Of a stretch of 64,000 nt of DNA, positions 43,350 to 51,777 are shown piece by piece. Location of the stretch: NCBI GenBank assembly GCA_947503775.1, contig CANNFE010000004.1, positions 186,001 through 250,000 on the forward strand. Direction: 5' to 3'. The number at the start of each line of letters is the position of its first letter. Within the stretch, counting starts at the first letter, position 1. Under the pieces are notes generated by a model that searched no databases, was not told the DNA's origin, and saw only the letters and a program-made list of their open reading frames with translations. Source of the stretch: an uncultured Paracoccaceae bacterium (GTDB lineage: Bacteria > Pseudomonadota > Alphaproteobacteria > Rhodobacterales > Rhodobacteraceae). A program made the position numbers and the translations under genes.

Positions 43350-44216
43350 ATGCTGGCTTCTCTCAAGGGTATCGCCATGGCTGCAACCTTAGGTGTTGGC
43401 GCGGCTTGGGCTGACAATCATGGCGAAGTTGAACAGACCCTTTTTGCGTTGACGGAAGAGCTGAACCGCGTCGCACCGGCTGATGTGAGGATTACCCCCG
43501 ATCCTCCAAACGACCGGATCGAGGTGGTCGGCCCCGATGCGGAGCCGCATTTCGTCTTTCCGGCGGTTCTGCATGATCGGCTGGCCGCCCTGACGCCACG
43601 ATTGAGAGAGGTCGAGATTTCGGAATTCGCTGCCTCTGTTCTTGAGGATCCGTCAGGCACTGAGAGCCTGACGAATTTCTCGACCGACCAGATCCTGCCG
43701 ACGATCCGCCCGAGCCGAATCATCGAGACGATCACGGCGGGCGACGACACGCCTCGGGAATTTCCGGTGCAGGCCTTCCTGCCGGGGCTCAGCACGCTTT
43801 TCATGATCGACACGCCGCAGGCCGCGCGGTTCATGACCCGCACCGATCAGGACAGGCTTGCGCTGGACGATGACGCGCTGGCCGCGCTGGCCTTGGGGAA
43901 CCTTGCCATGGAAGCGGACCGGGCCGAGATCATCAACCTCAGACCGCCCTACCGGCTGGTGCTGGATGGCGCCTATGAGAACGCGCTTTTGCTGTACGAG
44001 CCACTCTGGATCGAGCTTGAGATGCGGTACGGGCCGCTTCTGGTGCTTGTCTTGGATCGGGACGATGTCATCTTTAGCCCGGTCGAGTCCCGCCGGCCCT
44101 TTGCCCGGCTTGCGGAGTATCGGGACGACCTGGGCCGCTCAGGCGCGATCGCGATCTCGGGCGATATCCTGCTGCGTGAGGCAGGCACCTGGAGCTATGC
44201 AGACCCGGTGAATTGA
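43350..44216 (+). CDS. Exported DUF1444-like protein
   Basis: This is a 288-residue protein with a signal peptide (LASLKGIAMAATLGVGAAWAD). The C-terminal third contains YENALLLYEPLWIELEMRYGPLLVLVLDRDDVIFSP, resembling the YESSxLL...W...P-x-RD-x-L-x-F pattern of DUF1444 (YtpQ-like) proteins, which are normally cytoplasmic. I set the start at the second ATG (43350), seven bases after AAGGG; the ATG at 43344 is one base from it. It is monocistronic. Function is unknown. Confidence 0.65.
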   Translation: MLASLKGIAMAATLGVGAAWADNHGEVEQTLFALTEELNRVAPADVRITPDPPNDRIEVVGPDAEPHFVFPAVLHDRLAALTPRLREVEISEFAASVLEDPSGTESLTNFSTDQILPTIRPSRIIETITAGDDTPREFPVQAFLPGLSTLFMIDTPQAARFMTRTDQDRLALDDDALAALALGNLAMEADRAEIINLRPPYRLVLDGAYENALLLYEPLWIELEMRYGPLLVLVLDRDDVIFSPVESRRPFARLAEYRDDLGRSGAIAISGDILLREAGTWSYADPVN

Positions 44217-44398
44217 CAGCGATCCGGTAAAAGACGGGCTGGTTGCCGTTTGGTCATGCTGCCTAAAGTCATTGCATTTGCTGGTGATTTCACTGACGTG
44301 ACCGTGACGGATGCCGAAAGCCGGTCGCCATGCGCCGCCGTTACCTTATCCTAAGAGGTCAGGGGTCTTCTTATCCTCGTGTTCGATCCGGAGAGGTC

Positions 44399-45046
44399 AT
44401 GCCGCTTCACGATGTCTATCCCGCCTATCCCCGACCTGACCGGATTGCCGACGGCATCGTGCATGCGGTCGGGATCGTGGGGAGCATCACCGGCGTCGTG
44501 CTGCTAGTCGCACTTGGTTGGACGCATCTGTCGGGAGGAGAGCTGGCGGGAATAGCAATTTACGCTACGGCGATCATCGCGGCCTTTATCGCGTCAGGTC
44601 TTTATCATATGACGCCTTGGGAAAACCTGCGTCCGACCTTTCGGCGCTACGATCACGCCTCGATCTTCCTTAAGATTGCGGGAACTTACACGCCACTGGT
44701 CGTTCTGATCGGAAGCGTCTTCAGCTACGTGGTGCTGGGCATCGTCTGGGCGCTGGCGCTTTTTGGAGCGGTGCGCAAGATCTTTTTCTGGCGCAATCCA
44801 ACGACCGGACATTCCAGAATCTACCTGGCGCTTGGTTGGATGAGCGTTCTGCTGATCTGGGCGATGTTTCAATCCCTGCCGCTGGCCGCCGGGATCCTCG
44901 TCGTCGCGGGCGGTCTGATCTACAGTGCCGGAGTATGGATCTATTCCAACCCCGAGATGCGATTTTCCCAGGCGATCTGGCACAGCTTCGTGCTGGCCGG
45001 ATCGGGCTGCTTTTTCGCAGCGATCGCGGTTGGAACGCTTGCCTGA
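44399..45046 (+). CDS. PAQR/hemolysin III family membrane protein
   Basis: This 215-residue protein has seven predicted membrane helices. Family residues are visible: the early D-x-x-A-D-G-I-x-H (DRIADGIVHAVG), SGLYHMTPWENLRPTFRRYDHASIFLKIAGTYTP and the late IWHSFVLAGSGCFF. The conserved Ser, His and Asp groups are the putative metal site of PAQR proteins. GGAGAGG precedes the ATG. The stop codon directly abuts the stop of the convergent protease gene. Role may be membrane homeostasis; hemolytic activity is only a family name. Confidence 0.9.
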   Translation: MPLHDVYPAYPRPDRIADGIVHAVGIVGSITGVVLLVALGWTHLSGGELAGIAIYATAIIAAFIASGLYHMTPWENLRPTFRRYDHASIFLKIAGTYTPLVVLIGSVFSYVVLGIVWALALFGAVRKIFFWRNPTTGHSRIYLALGWMSVLLIWAMFQSLPLAAGILVVAGGLIYSAGVWIYSNPEMRFSQAIWHSFVLAGSGCFFAAIAVGTLA

Positions 45047-45793
45047 TTAAAGGTCGGCCGCCGTCTGCTGCACGATCCGGACCCGCTCTGCATTGGGCGG
45101 ATGCGTGCCCAGGAACCGGTCGCCCGGATCGGGAATTCGCGCGAAGAAGGCTGCGCCTTTCAGAGGGTCATAGCCCGCTCTTGCCGTGATCCGCGTGCCA
45201 AGCTCGTCGGCCTCAAGCTCGAACTCCTTCGAGAAGCTGCGCGCCCCGACGGCCGCGCCAAGCTGTTGCGCGGTCCGCACGGCATTGCCGCTATCGCCCA
45301 GCGAACTGGCGAGCTGTCCGAAGACCTGCGCGCCAAGCGTCGCCGCCTGCCGCTGACGGGCGAGATGACCGCGGATATGATGCGCGGCCTCGTGACTGAG
45401 GATGAAGGCAATCTCGTCCTGATTGCGGGTATCGGCAATCAGGGGAAGCGTGAAGACGATGATCGGACGCCCGTTGCGATCAAGCGTCTGAAGCGCGTTG
45501 GGCGGGATGCCAGGACGGTCATCCACGACGATCTGGAAGTCGCAGTTCGATCGCGGGGCCTGCTGGCGGCAGACCGCCTCTGCCACCGGTTCGACCCGGC
45601 GAACGACCGCCACGAAATTGCGCGCCGCCGTCTGTCTGTCGATGCGGTCGGTCTGCGGTTGCACCACGCGCGTCGATTGCGTCGGCGCAGGCTGGGGTGC
45701 TGCGCCGCCGGTCGTCGTCGTCGAGACCACAACGGGGCCGCAGGAGGCCAGTACAGCAAGCCCCAGAAGGCCTGCAATCCAAGATGTCTTCAT
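45047..45793 (-). CDS. M48-family metallopeptidase lipoprotein
   Basis: This is a 248-residue periplasmic protease. It starts with a lipoprotein signal with lipobox LASC (near residue 16) and a Thr/Gln-rich linker. The zinc motif is HEAAHH near residue 133, with the third ligand Glu in EFELEADELG. The Asp after it and the TRxTAxAGYDP segment are typical of M48/LoiP-BepA-like proteases, which degrade misfolded outer-membrane proteins. The second of two tandem ATGs is preferred because GGAG is then six bases upstream. Confidence 0.88.
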   Translation of the reverse strand: MKTSWIAGLLGLAVLASCGPVVVSTTTTGGAAPQPAPTQSTRVVQPQTDRIDRQTAARNFVAVVRRVEPVAEAVCRQQAPRSNCDFQIVVDDRPGIPPNALQTLDRNGRPIIVFTLPLIADTRNQDEIAFILSHEAAHHIRGHLARQRQAATLGAQVFGQLASSLGDSGNAVRTAQQLGAAVGARSFSKEFELEADELGTRITARAGYDPLKGAAFFARIPDPGDRFLGTHPPNAERVRIVQQTAADL

Positions 45794-45900
45794 CATAAGC
45801 TCCGATATCTTGGGGAGAAGTTTAGCACCTTCCGCCGGACTGACCAGCGGGCAGACGACCTGCTGTTGCATCTGTGACCCGGGCAGATAGGGTCGAGCGC

Positions 45901-46140
45901 ATGTTTACCATCGAGCACGATTTCGACGCCACCGTCATCACCCTAGTCGATGAGGGCGAAGCCCCGCTGAACGAAGACGTGTCGATCAACGCCTTCGAGG
46001 ATTGCGTGACGCTTGAGCAATTCGACGCCCGCCGCAACGAGGCCGTGACGATCACGCTGTCGATGGCGCAATTGCGGGATCTGTCCGCCGCGCTCGATCT
46101 GCCCGAAGGGGTGTATCGGATCGCGCGCCCGCAGGGCTGA
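45901..46140 (+). CDS. Small acidic protein of unknown function
   Basis: This 79-residue soluble protein opens MFTIEHDFDATVITLVDEG and ends with LPEGVYRIARPQG. It has beta-strand-like alternation and a central Cys. I recognise no family. A GTG nine codons upstream is an alternative start. It is divergent from the protease gene and 89 bp before the nitroreductase gene. Confidence 0.6.
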   Translation: MFTIEHDFDATVITLVDEGEAPLNEDVSINAFEDCVTLEQFDARRNEAVTITLSMAQLRDLSAALDLPEGVYRIARPQG

Positions 46141-46229
46141 AAGGTCGCAGGTTTTCGGGAAATCTTTGTCTTTGCCCTGAACAAGGGGCGCCGGAGCCTC
46201 TACATCAGGGGTCGAAGAAAGAGAATCCC

Positions 46230-46808
46230 ATGCCCGACGCCAATCCTGCTGCCCTTGATTTTCTGCTGTCCCGCCGGTCCCGCCCGGCCAAAACGCTGGG
46301 GCTGCCCGTTCCGGATCGGGAGGCGCTTGGTCCGATCCTGACGGCCGCGGCGCGCACGCCCGATCATGGCAAGCTGGAGCCTTGGCGGTTCATCGTGTTG
46401 GAAAGGCAGGCGCTTGCGCGGCTCGCGGCTTTGGTCGAAACGCGCGGGGCGGCGCTGTCGCGCGCGCCTGAAGACATCGCGAAGGCCGCCGCGCAATACG
46501 GGGCTGCCGATCTTGCGGTGGCGGTCATCGCTTCGCCGAAACCGTCGCCCAAGATCCCTGAAATCGAGCAGATTCTGAGTGCCGGAGCCGTCTGCCTGTC
46601 GCTGCTCAATGCCGCCCTTGCCGCCGGGTGGGGCGCCAACTGGCTTTCGGGCTGGCCCTCGCATGATCCCGATTTCGCCCAGAAGGGGCTGGGCCTGACG
46701 GAAAAAGAGAGCGTGGCGGGTCTGATTCACATCGGCACCGAAACCAGTGCCCCGCCTGAGCGGCCAAGGCCGGATCTTGCCGCAATCACCACCTGGATGG
46801 CCGAATGA
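46230..46808 (+). CDS. Nitroreductase family protein (YdjA-like)
   Basis: This 192-residue FMN-dependent oxidoreductase of the small YdjA type begins with the RRSRPAKTL FMN-phosphate-binding segment and then AARTPDHGKLEPWRFIV. The later GAVCLSLLNAALAAGWGANWLSGW block completes the flavin site. It would reduce nitro compounds or quinones in the cytoplasm using NAD(P)H. It overlaps the EI24 gene by 4 nt. Confidence 0.85.
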   Translation: MPDANPAALDFLLSRRSRPAKTLGLPVPDREALGPILTAAARTPDHGKLEPWRFIVLERQALARLAALVETRGAALSRAPEDIAKAAAQYGAADLAVAVIASPKPSPKIPEIEQILSAGAVCLSLLNAALAAGWGANWLSGWPSHDPDFAQKGLGLTEKESVAGLIHIGTETSAPPERPRPDLAAITTWMAE

Positions 46809-47500
46809 TCATCACCGATTTCGGCCGCGCTTTGAGCCAGCTTTTCGATCCCCGGTTCCGGCGCGTTCTGGGTTTGGGTCTTGGTCTGACGGTCGCTCTT
46901 TTCGTTGCGATCTTTGCGGGTCTTCTGGCTTTAATCAACGGCCTGACCGCCGATACCACGACGATCCCCTTCTTCGGGGAAGTCACATGGGTCGGCGATT
47001 TCCTGTCTTGGGGATCGATCGTGATCATGCTGTTTGCGTCGATCTTTCTGATGATCCCGGTCGCCTCGGCGATCACCTCGTTCTTTCTGGGCGACGTCGC
47101 CCGCGCGGTCGAGGAGGAGTACTATCCGCACCTGCCGCCCGCGCCAGGATCCAGTTTTGGCGATGATCTGAAAGATACGGTGAACTTCATGGGAGTGCTC
47201 GTGGCGGTCAATGTCGTCGCGATCATCCTGTGCGTGATCTTCTCGCCTCTTGCGCCCTTTATCCTTTACGGAACGAACGGGTATCTTCTGGGGCGGGAGT
47301 ATTTCACGCTGGTCGCGCGGCGGCGGCATTCGGATGCAGAGGCGCGGGCCCTCAGGCGGGTGCATTCAGGGCAGATCTGGATCGCCGGGATCCTGATGGC
47401 GATCCCGCTGACGATCCCGATCATCAACCTCTTCATCCCGGTTCTGGGGGCTGCGACCTTTACCCATCTCTATCACCGGGTAGCGGCGCAGACGGCCTAG
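46805..47500 (+). CDS. EI24 domain (CysZ-like) membrane protein
   Basis: This is a 231-residue protein with four to six hydrophobic helices, including GLGLGLTVALFVAIFAGLLALI and IPIINLFIPVLGAATFTHLYHR. It belongs to the EI24/CysZ family, whose E. coli member helps sulfate uptake. No cys genes adjoin, so a sulfate role is unproven. Its start overlaps the nitroreductase stop and its stop overlaps the convergent DUF1467 gene by 4 bp. Confidence 0.82.
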   Translation: MIITDFGRALSQLFDPRFRRVLGLGLGLTVALFVAIFAGLLALINGLTADTTTIPFFGEVTWVGDFLSWGSIVIMLFASIFLMIPVASAITSFFLGDVARAVEEEYYPHLPPAPGSSFGDDLKDTVNFMGVLVAVNVVAIILCVIFSPLAPFILYGTNGYLLGREYFTLVARRRHSDAEARALRRVHSGQIWIAGILMAIPLTIPIINLFIPVLGAATFTHLYHRVAAQTA

Positions 47501-47781
47501 CCGGAGACGTCGGGGGTCGACATCCGGTTGAACCAGTCGAAATCCCGCACCGTTATCGCACCCGACCAGATGATCCCGGCGAGGATCGCCCAGACAAAGA
47601 GCGCCCAGATCGTCACGATCCGGGCCTTGCGGCCCAATTGAGGGTTGGAGGGCGCGGAGGCGTGCGTGCCAGGTACGATCTCTCCGTCATCGCCTTGAGT
47701 GCGCAGGTTCAGCGGCAGGACGATGAAGAGGATCATGAACCAGACGACCGCGAAGAGAACGAGAGCGGAGACAGGACCCAT
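47497..47781 (-). CDS. DUF1467 family membrane protein
   Basis: This is a 94-residue protein with two membrane helices (ALVLFAVVWFMILFIVLPL and VTIWALFVWAILAGIIWSGAI) joined by a short hydrophilic loop containing TQGDDGEIVPGTHASAP, which is the hallmark of DUF1467. The family is common next to methylmalonyl-CoA epimerase in alphaproteobacteria, as here. Function unknown. Confidence 0.85.
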   Translation of the reverse strand: MGPVSALVLFAVVWFMILFIVLPLNLRTQGDDGEIVPGTHASAPSNPQLGRKARIVTIWALFVWAILAGIIWSGAITVRDFDWFNRMSTPDVSG

Positions 47782-47832
47782 GGTGTAACCTTCTAAAGAT
47801 CCGCCGCGCGAATGCGTCGGATGATATGGATG

Positions 47833-48237
47833 TCAGACTTCTTCCAGCTCGATCAGGCAGCCGTTGAAATCCTTGGGATGCAGGAAGAGGACCGGTTTGC
47901 CATGCGCGCCGATCTTGGGCTCGCCTGTGCCAAGGATGCGGGCGCCCCCCTCGATCAGGGTGTCGCGCGCGGCTGCGATATCGTCCACCTCGTAACAGAT
48001 ATGGTGGATGCCGCCGGAGGGGTTCTTGTCGAGGAACCCTTGAATGGGGCTATTTTCGCCCAGCGGATAGAGCAGCTCGATCTTGGTATTCGGAAGCTCG
48101 ATGAAGATGACGGTCACACCGTGGTCGGGTTCGTCCTGCGGCGCGCCGACATTGGCGCCCAGCGCGCCGCGATATTGTGCGGCCGCCGCTTCGAGATCGG
48201 GGACGGCAATGGCGACATGGTTCAGACGACCGATCAT
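47833..48237 (-). CDS. mce: Methylmalonyl-CoA epimerase
   Basis: This 134-residue VOC-fold enzyme interconverts the (R) and (S) epimers of methylmalonyl-CoA in propionyl-CoA assimilation. It begins MIGRLNHVAIAVPDLEAAAAQY and has the metal-binding SGGIHHICYEVDDI and the closing KDFNGCLIELEEV. Length fits the family. The upstream extension of the frame covers the divergent regulator's promoter and is rejected. It is likely cotranscribed with DUF1467 (51 bp apart). Confidence 0.92.
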   Translation of the reverse strand: MIGRLNHVAIAVPDLEAAAAQYRGALGANVGAPQDEPDHGVTVIFIELPNTKIELLYPLGENSPIQGFLDKNPSGGIHHICYEVDDIAAARDTLIEGGARILGTGEPKIGAHGKPVLFLHPKDFNGCLIELEEV

Positions 48238-48369
48238 GACGGATCCTTTGCTGGCAGCTTGCCGGGTTTTCGCGCGCCCGGTCTGCCGACGCAAGGGACG
48301 GCGGCGCGTTAACCGCCGGTTAGGGATAATTCCGGTAAAAGGGTCGCATCTCTCAAGGAGGCTGCCACG

Positions 48370-49086
48370 ATGGACGATCTGAACGATTTCATGATCCGGC
48401 GACCACCGACCCGGGACCGGCCGCTTCTTGGGGTTACGATTCTCGTTGTCGAAGACAGCCGTTTCGCCTGCGAGGCGCTGCGCCTTCTGTCGATCCGAAG
48501 CGGGGCGCGCATTCGGCGGGCCGATAGCCTGGCCTCTGCGGAGCGGCATCTTCAGGTGTACCGCCCGACCGTCGCGATCATCGACGATGGCCTGCCGGAT
48601 GGATCCGGTGCGTCGCTGATCGCGACGCTAAGCGCCGATGCCGCGCGCATTCCGGTGATCCTTGGCTCCAGCGGGGATGAGGCGGCCCGCGACCGGGCAA
48701 TGGATGCTGGCGCGGACGGGTTCATCGCCAAGCCCATCGCGCGTCTGGCCGAGTTTCAGCAGGCGATCCTCGAGCATCTTCCCGAGGATCTGTGCCCGCC
48801 CGGCCCCCGGCTTGTCGGCGAAGAAGAGGTCGTGCCGGATCCGCTTGCGCTGAATGACGACATGGCCCATGCGGCCCAATTGCTGTCGAAAAGCTGTGAT
48901 CCGGTGACGATCGCCTATCTCAGGCAGTTCCTAGACAGTATCGCGCAAAGCGCGCAGGACAGATCGATGGGCGATGCCCTGGCCGATCTTGCCGTTGCCC
49001 GCAAACGCGGGCTGCCCGAGACCGGAACGGTCGAGGCGCTGTCGGATGTGGTGAATGCCCGGATCCTGCCGTCCAAGTTGATCTGA
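48370..49086 (+). CDS. Response regulator with uncharacterised C-terminal region
   Basis: This 238-residue protein has a receiver domain (about 22-140) with acidic pocket VVEDSR, phospho-acceptor Asp72 in IIDDGLPDGSG, GSSGD and the conserved Lys in AKP. About 95 further residues are helical (AQLLSKSCDPVTIAYLRQFLDSIAQSAQDRSM) and match no output domain I know; no DNA-binding motif and no HPt-type His is visible. AAGGAGG lies eight bases before the ATG. No partner kinase is adjacent. The upstream region has a TAACC-gcc-GGTTA inverted repeat. Confidence 0.82.
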   Translation: MDDLNDFMIRRPPTRDRPLLGVTILVVEDSRFACEALRLLSIRSGARIRRADSLASAERHLQVYRPTVAIIDDGLPDGSGASLIATLSADAARIPVILGSSGDEAARDRAMDAGADGFIAKPIARLAEFQQAILEHLPEDLCPPGPRLVGEEEVVPDPLALNDDMAHAAQLLSKSCDPVTIAYLRQFLDSIAQSAQDRSMGDALADLAVARKRGLPETGTVEALSDVVNARILPSKLI

Positions 49087-49104
49087 GCCGCGATCCGGTC
49101 CGGG

Positions 49105-50322
49105 TCACGCGATCAGGTTCAGATCGGGACCCAGATCGAGACCGGGGAAGATCGCATCCTCAATCACCGCGCGGTCTAGACCGAAGAGCCCGCGCATCGC
49201 CCAGGCCGCACCTGCGCGCACATCGCGCGTCGGCATGAGGTCGCGGCCCGCATAAAGATCTGGCAAGGCTAGCCCCGGCCAGTCGCCAAGGACCTGACCG
49301 CCCCGCACCGCACCGCCCGCGAACAGCATCGCGCCGCCGGTTCCATGATCGGTTCCGCCGCTGCCATTTTGTTTCGCGGTGCGGCCAAATTCGGTCATCG
49401 CCAGAACGGCGGTTTTGTCCCAGACCGGTCCAAGACCCGCCTTGAGCGTCAGGATCGTATCGCTGAGCTGCGACAGGGGGCGCGGCAGACTGTTCGACTG
49501 ATTGAAATGGGTATCCCATCCATTAAGCGAGAAGGCAGCCACCCTGGTGGATCCGCGAAGCCGGTTCGCCGCGAAACGCGCGACTTTGACATGCCCGCTA
49601 TTGGGCCGGATCTGCTGCATCATCGGATCGTTCATCATCGCCTCGGCACCCGTCTCTTCGGCCTCGCGGTCGATCTTGAGCTGCTCGGCGATGGCGATCG
49701 CATCGCTGGAGGCGGCGTGGAAAAGGGGGTCGTTCTCGTAGACAAGCTCGAGCAGCCGTTTCGCTTGCGGCGACAGCGACAATTGCGCGTCGGGCGACCA
49801 GCGCGAGACCGGCGCGTCGCCGGAGGTGACGATGAGATCCTCGCGACCGATGGCGAAGGTCGTCTCGCTCTCGATGCCCGGAACGGTCTGGAGCATCCGG
49901 TTCAGCCAACCGTCGCGGATCCGTAGCCCGGGAAGCTGGTCCGTTCCGGCCTCGAGCATGTCCTGCCCGTCGAAATGGCTGCGCTTGTCCCGGTAGGGCG
50001 TCGATACCGCATGCATCGCGCCAAACTCGCCCGCCTGCCACAGCGGATGAAGTGGCATCAGCGCCGGATGAAGAGCGTAGAAGCCGCCGAGATCCGCGCC
50101 TTCCTCCACCGCATCGCGGCTGAGATCGCCGCGCGTGCGGTAGAAGGCCCGATCGCCATAGGGACGGATCACGTCGATCCCGTCCATGCCCCCGCGCAGG
50201 ATGATGACGACAAGCCGCGCATCCCATGGCGCGGATGCCAGGGCCATGGGCGCCAGTAGCGGGCTTGCGGCGGCAGAGCATCCCAGGGCCAGTCCGGAGC
50301 TTAGAAAGCGGCGGCGATCCAT
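49105..50322 (-). CDS. DUF1501 domain protein, Tat-exported
   Basis: This 405-residue protein starts MDRRRFLSSGLALG, a twin-arginine signal, and contains the DUF1501 core of a sulfatase/phosphatase-like fold (LVVIILRGGMDGIDVIRP, HFDGQDMLEAG, MTEFGRTAKQNGSGGTDHGTGGAMLFAGG). The ATG is chosen over a GTG one codon earlier because AGGAGGT fits it better. It lies 3 bp after the DUF1800 gene. The two families regularly occur together; their activity is not established. Confidence 0.88.
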   Translation of the reverse strand: MDRRRFLSSGLALGCSAAASPLLAPMALASAPWDARLVVIILRGGMDGIDVIRPYGDRAFYRTRGDLSRDAVEEGADLGGFYALHPALMPLHPLWQAGEFGAMHAVSTPYRDKRSHFDGQDMLEAGTDQLPGLRIRDGWLNRMLQTVPGIESETTFAIGREDLIVTSGDAPVSRWSPDAQLSLSPQAKRLLELVYENDPLFHAASSDAIAIAEQLKIDREAEETGAEAMMNDPMMQQIRPNSGHVKVARFAANRLRGSTRVAAFSLNGWDTHFNQSNSLPRPLSQLSDTILTLKAGLGPVWDKTAVLAMTEFGRTAKQNGSGGTDHGTGGAMLFAGGAVRGGQVLGDWPGLALPDLYAGRDLMPTRDVRAGAAWAMRGLFGLDRAVIEDAIFPGLDLGPDLNLIA

Positions 50323-50325
50323 CAC

Positions 50326-51705
50326 TTACCTCCTTTGAAAATCGGGCGAAGAGAGGACGATCCCGATCCCTTCGGCAGGCGTTTCTGCGGCCCGCGCGGC
50401 GAAGGTGACAGCCTCGCCTGCCTGCGCGCCCAGGGCGGTCTGCACGAAATCGCGCGGATCGGGGAGCATCTCGGTCATCCGGGACGGCACCTTCATCGAC
50501 CAGCCGATGCGGCCCGCCATTCCTTGCGGTGTGATCCAGGCGGCGGGGTCCTCTTCCCAGCCGTCCGGTCCGGAGGGGCCTGCGATCGACTGGCCCATCA
50601 CCTGCATCGGCCCGGCAAAGATCTGATCGATGGGCTTGCGGTCCAGCGTCGTCAGATCCTCGGCTTGGACCCCCAGCGCGCGCAGGGCGCTTTCCATGAA
50701 ATCACGCGGCGGCTTGACCTTCTTCAGCTCGGGCGTCCAGGCATCCGGATGCTCCAGAAGCTGGGCAGTCACGACCAGAAGATCGCCGCCGGTTCCCCGA
50801 TAAGCCGCCGTCAGGGTCTCGATCAGATCCTCGCTCGGCTCTTCGGAGACGAAATGGCGGGCGATCTTTTCAGACAGGTGCCGGGCTGTGGCGGGGTGAA
50901 GCGCCAGATCGTCGAGCGCCGCAAAGACATGATCGACGGACGGATCACCGCCGCCATAGGAGGTGCCCAAAACGGTCTCGGCCCCTGGCTCTGCGAAATG
51001 CTTGCGATAGACGAAGCCTTCTTCCTGGGTGAAGGCCATACCCGTCAGAAGCTCGGCCAGTTGCCGGACATCCGACTGCCCGTAGGGCCCGTCGACGCCT
51101 AGCGTATGAAGCTCGAGCAGTTCGCGCGCGAGGTTTTCGTTCAGCCCGCCGCCGCGCCGTTTCGCGCGCTGGCTGTTCGGCCCGAACGACCGGTTCTGAT
51201 TGAGATAGGCCAGCATCATCGGCTGGGTCATCACCGCGCGAAGCATATCGGGGAACCGGCCTGCCACATGGGGGCGAACCGCTTCATTCGCAAAGACCGC
51301 CACGAGATGAGGCGAGGCGGGGCCGCCGGATTTCACCGTGAAATGATCGGCCCAGAACCGCTCGAGCCGTTCGCGGAGCCCATCATCGGTGGTTGCCGCG
51401 CGGGCCATGCGCCGCATGAAAAGCTGCCGCTGGGTTATGCGCGCCCGCCGCTGAAGGGCGCGCATCGCATCGCGCGCCTCTTCCTCCTGAGAGGTGCCCC
51501 GCACCCTGTTGCGGGCCTGCGTCGCCTTTTTGTAGTCGAGCAGGGACGGATCGGCGGTCAGGAATGTCGGCATCGGGATCGCCTCGCCGATACGGTCGGG
51601 ACCGGTCAGCGCGCGGATCATCTCTCCCGGCGAGGCGGGCGGCGCGATCCGAGGCGACAGGCCGGTTCCAAACCGGATTGCCGCAAGATGAGACGTGAAA
51701 GCCAT
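50326..51705 (-). CDS. DUF1800 domain protein
   Basis: This is a 459-residue protein with the DUF1800 core: RFGTGLSP at the start, RLERFWADHFTV, the NENLARELLELHTLGVDGPYGQSDV block and ALGVQAEDLTTLDRKPI. No clear signal peptide is seen, so it may be exported with its Tat-carrying DUF1501 partner or remain inside. It is first in the two-gene operon. Function is unknown, although the family pair is widespread. Confidence 0.86.
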   Translation of the reverse strand: MAFTSHLAAIRFGTGLSPRIAPPASPGEMIRALTGPDRIGEAIPMPTFLTADPSLLDYKKATQARNRVRGTSQEEEARDAMRALQRRARITQRQLFMRRMARAATTDDGLRERLERFWADHFTVKSGGPASPHLVAVFANEAVRPHVAGRFPDMLRAVMTQPMMLAYLNQNRSFGPNSQRAKRRGGGLNENLARELLELHTLGVDGPYGQSDVRQLAELLTGMAFTQEEGFVYRKHFAEPGAETVLGTSYGGGDPSVDHVFAALDDLALHPATARHLSEKIARHFVSEEPSEDLIETLTAAYRGTGGDLLVVTAQLLEHPDAWTPELKKVKPPRDFMESALRALGVQAEDLTTLDRKPIDQIFAGPMQVMGQSIAGPSGPDGWEEDPAAWITPQGMAGRIGWSMKVPSRMTEMLPDPRDFVQTALGAQAGEAVTFAARAAETPAEGIGIVLSSPDFQRR

Positions 51706-51777
51706 GGCATCCCCTGCAAGATGTCAGGCCTTAACATAAGGGGCGAGAGGTTACCAAAACACCCCCTTGCGACAAAG

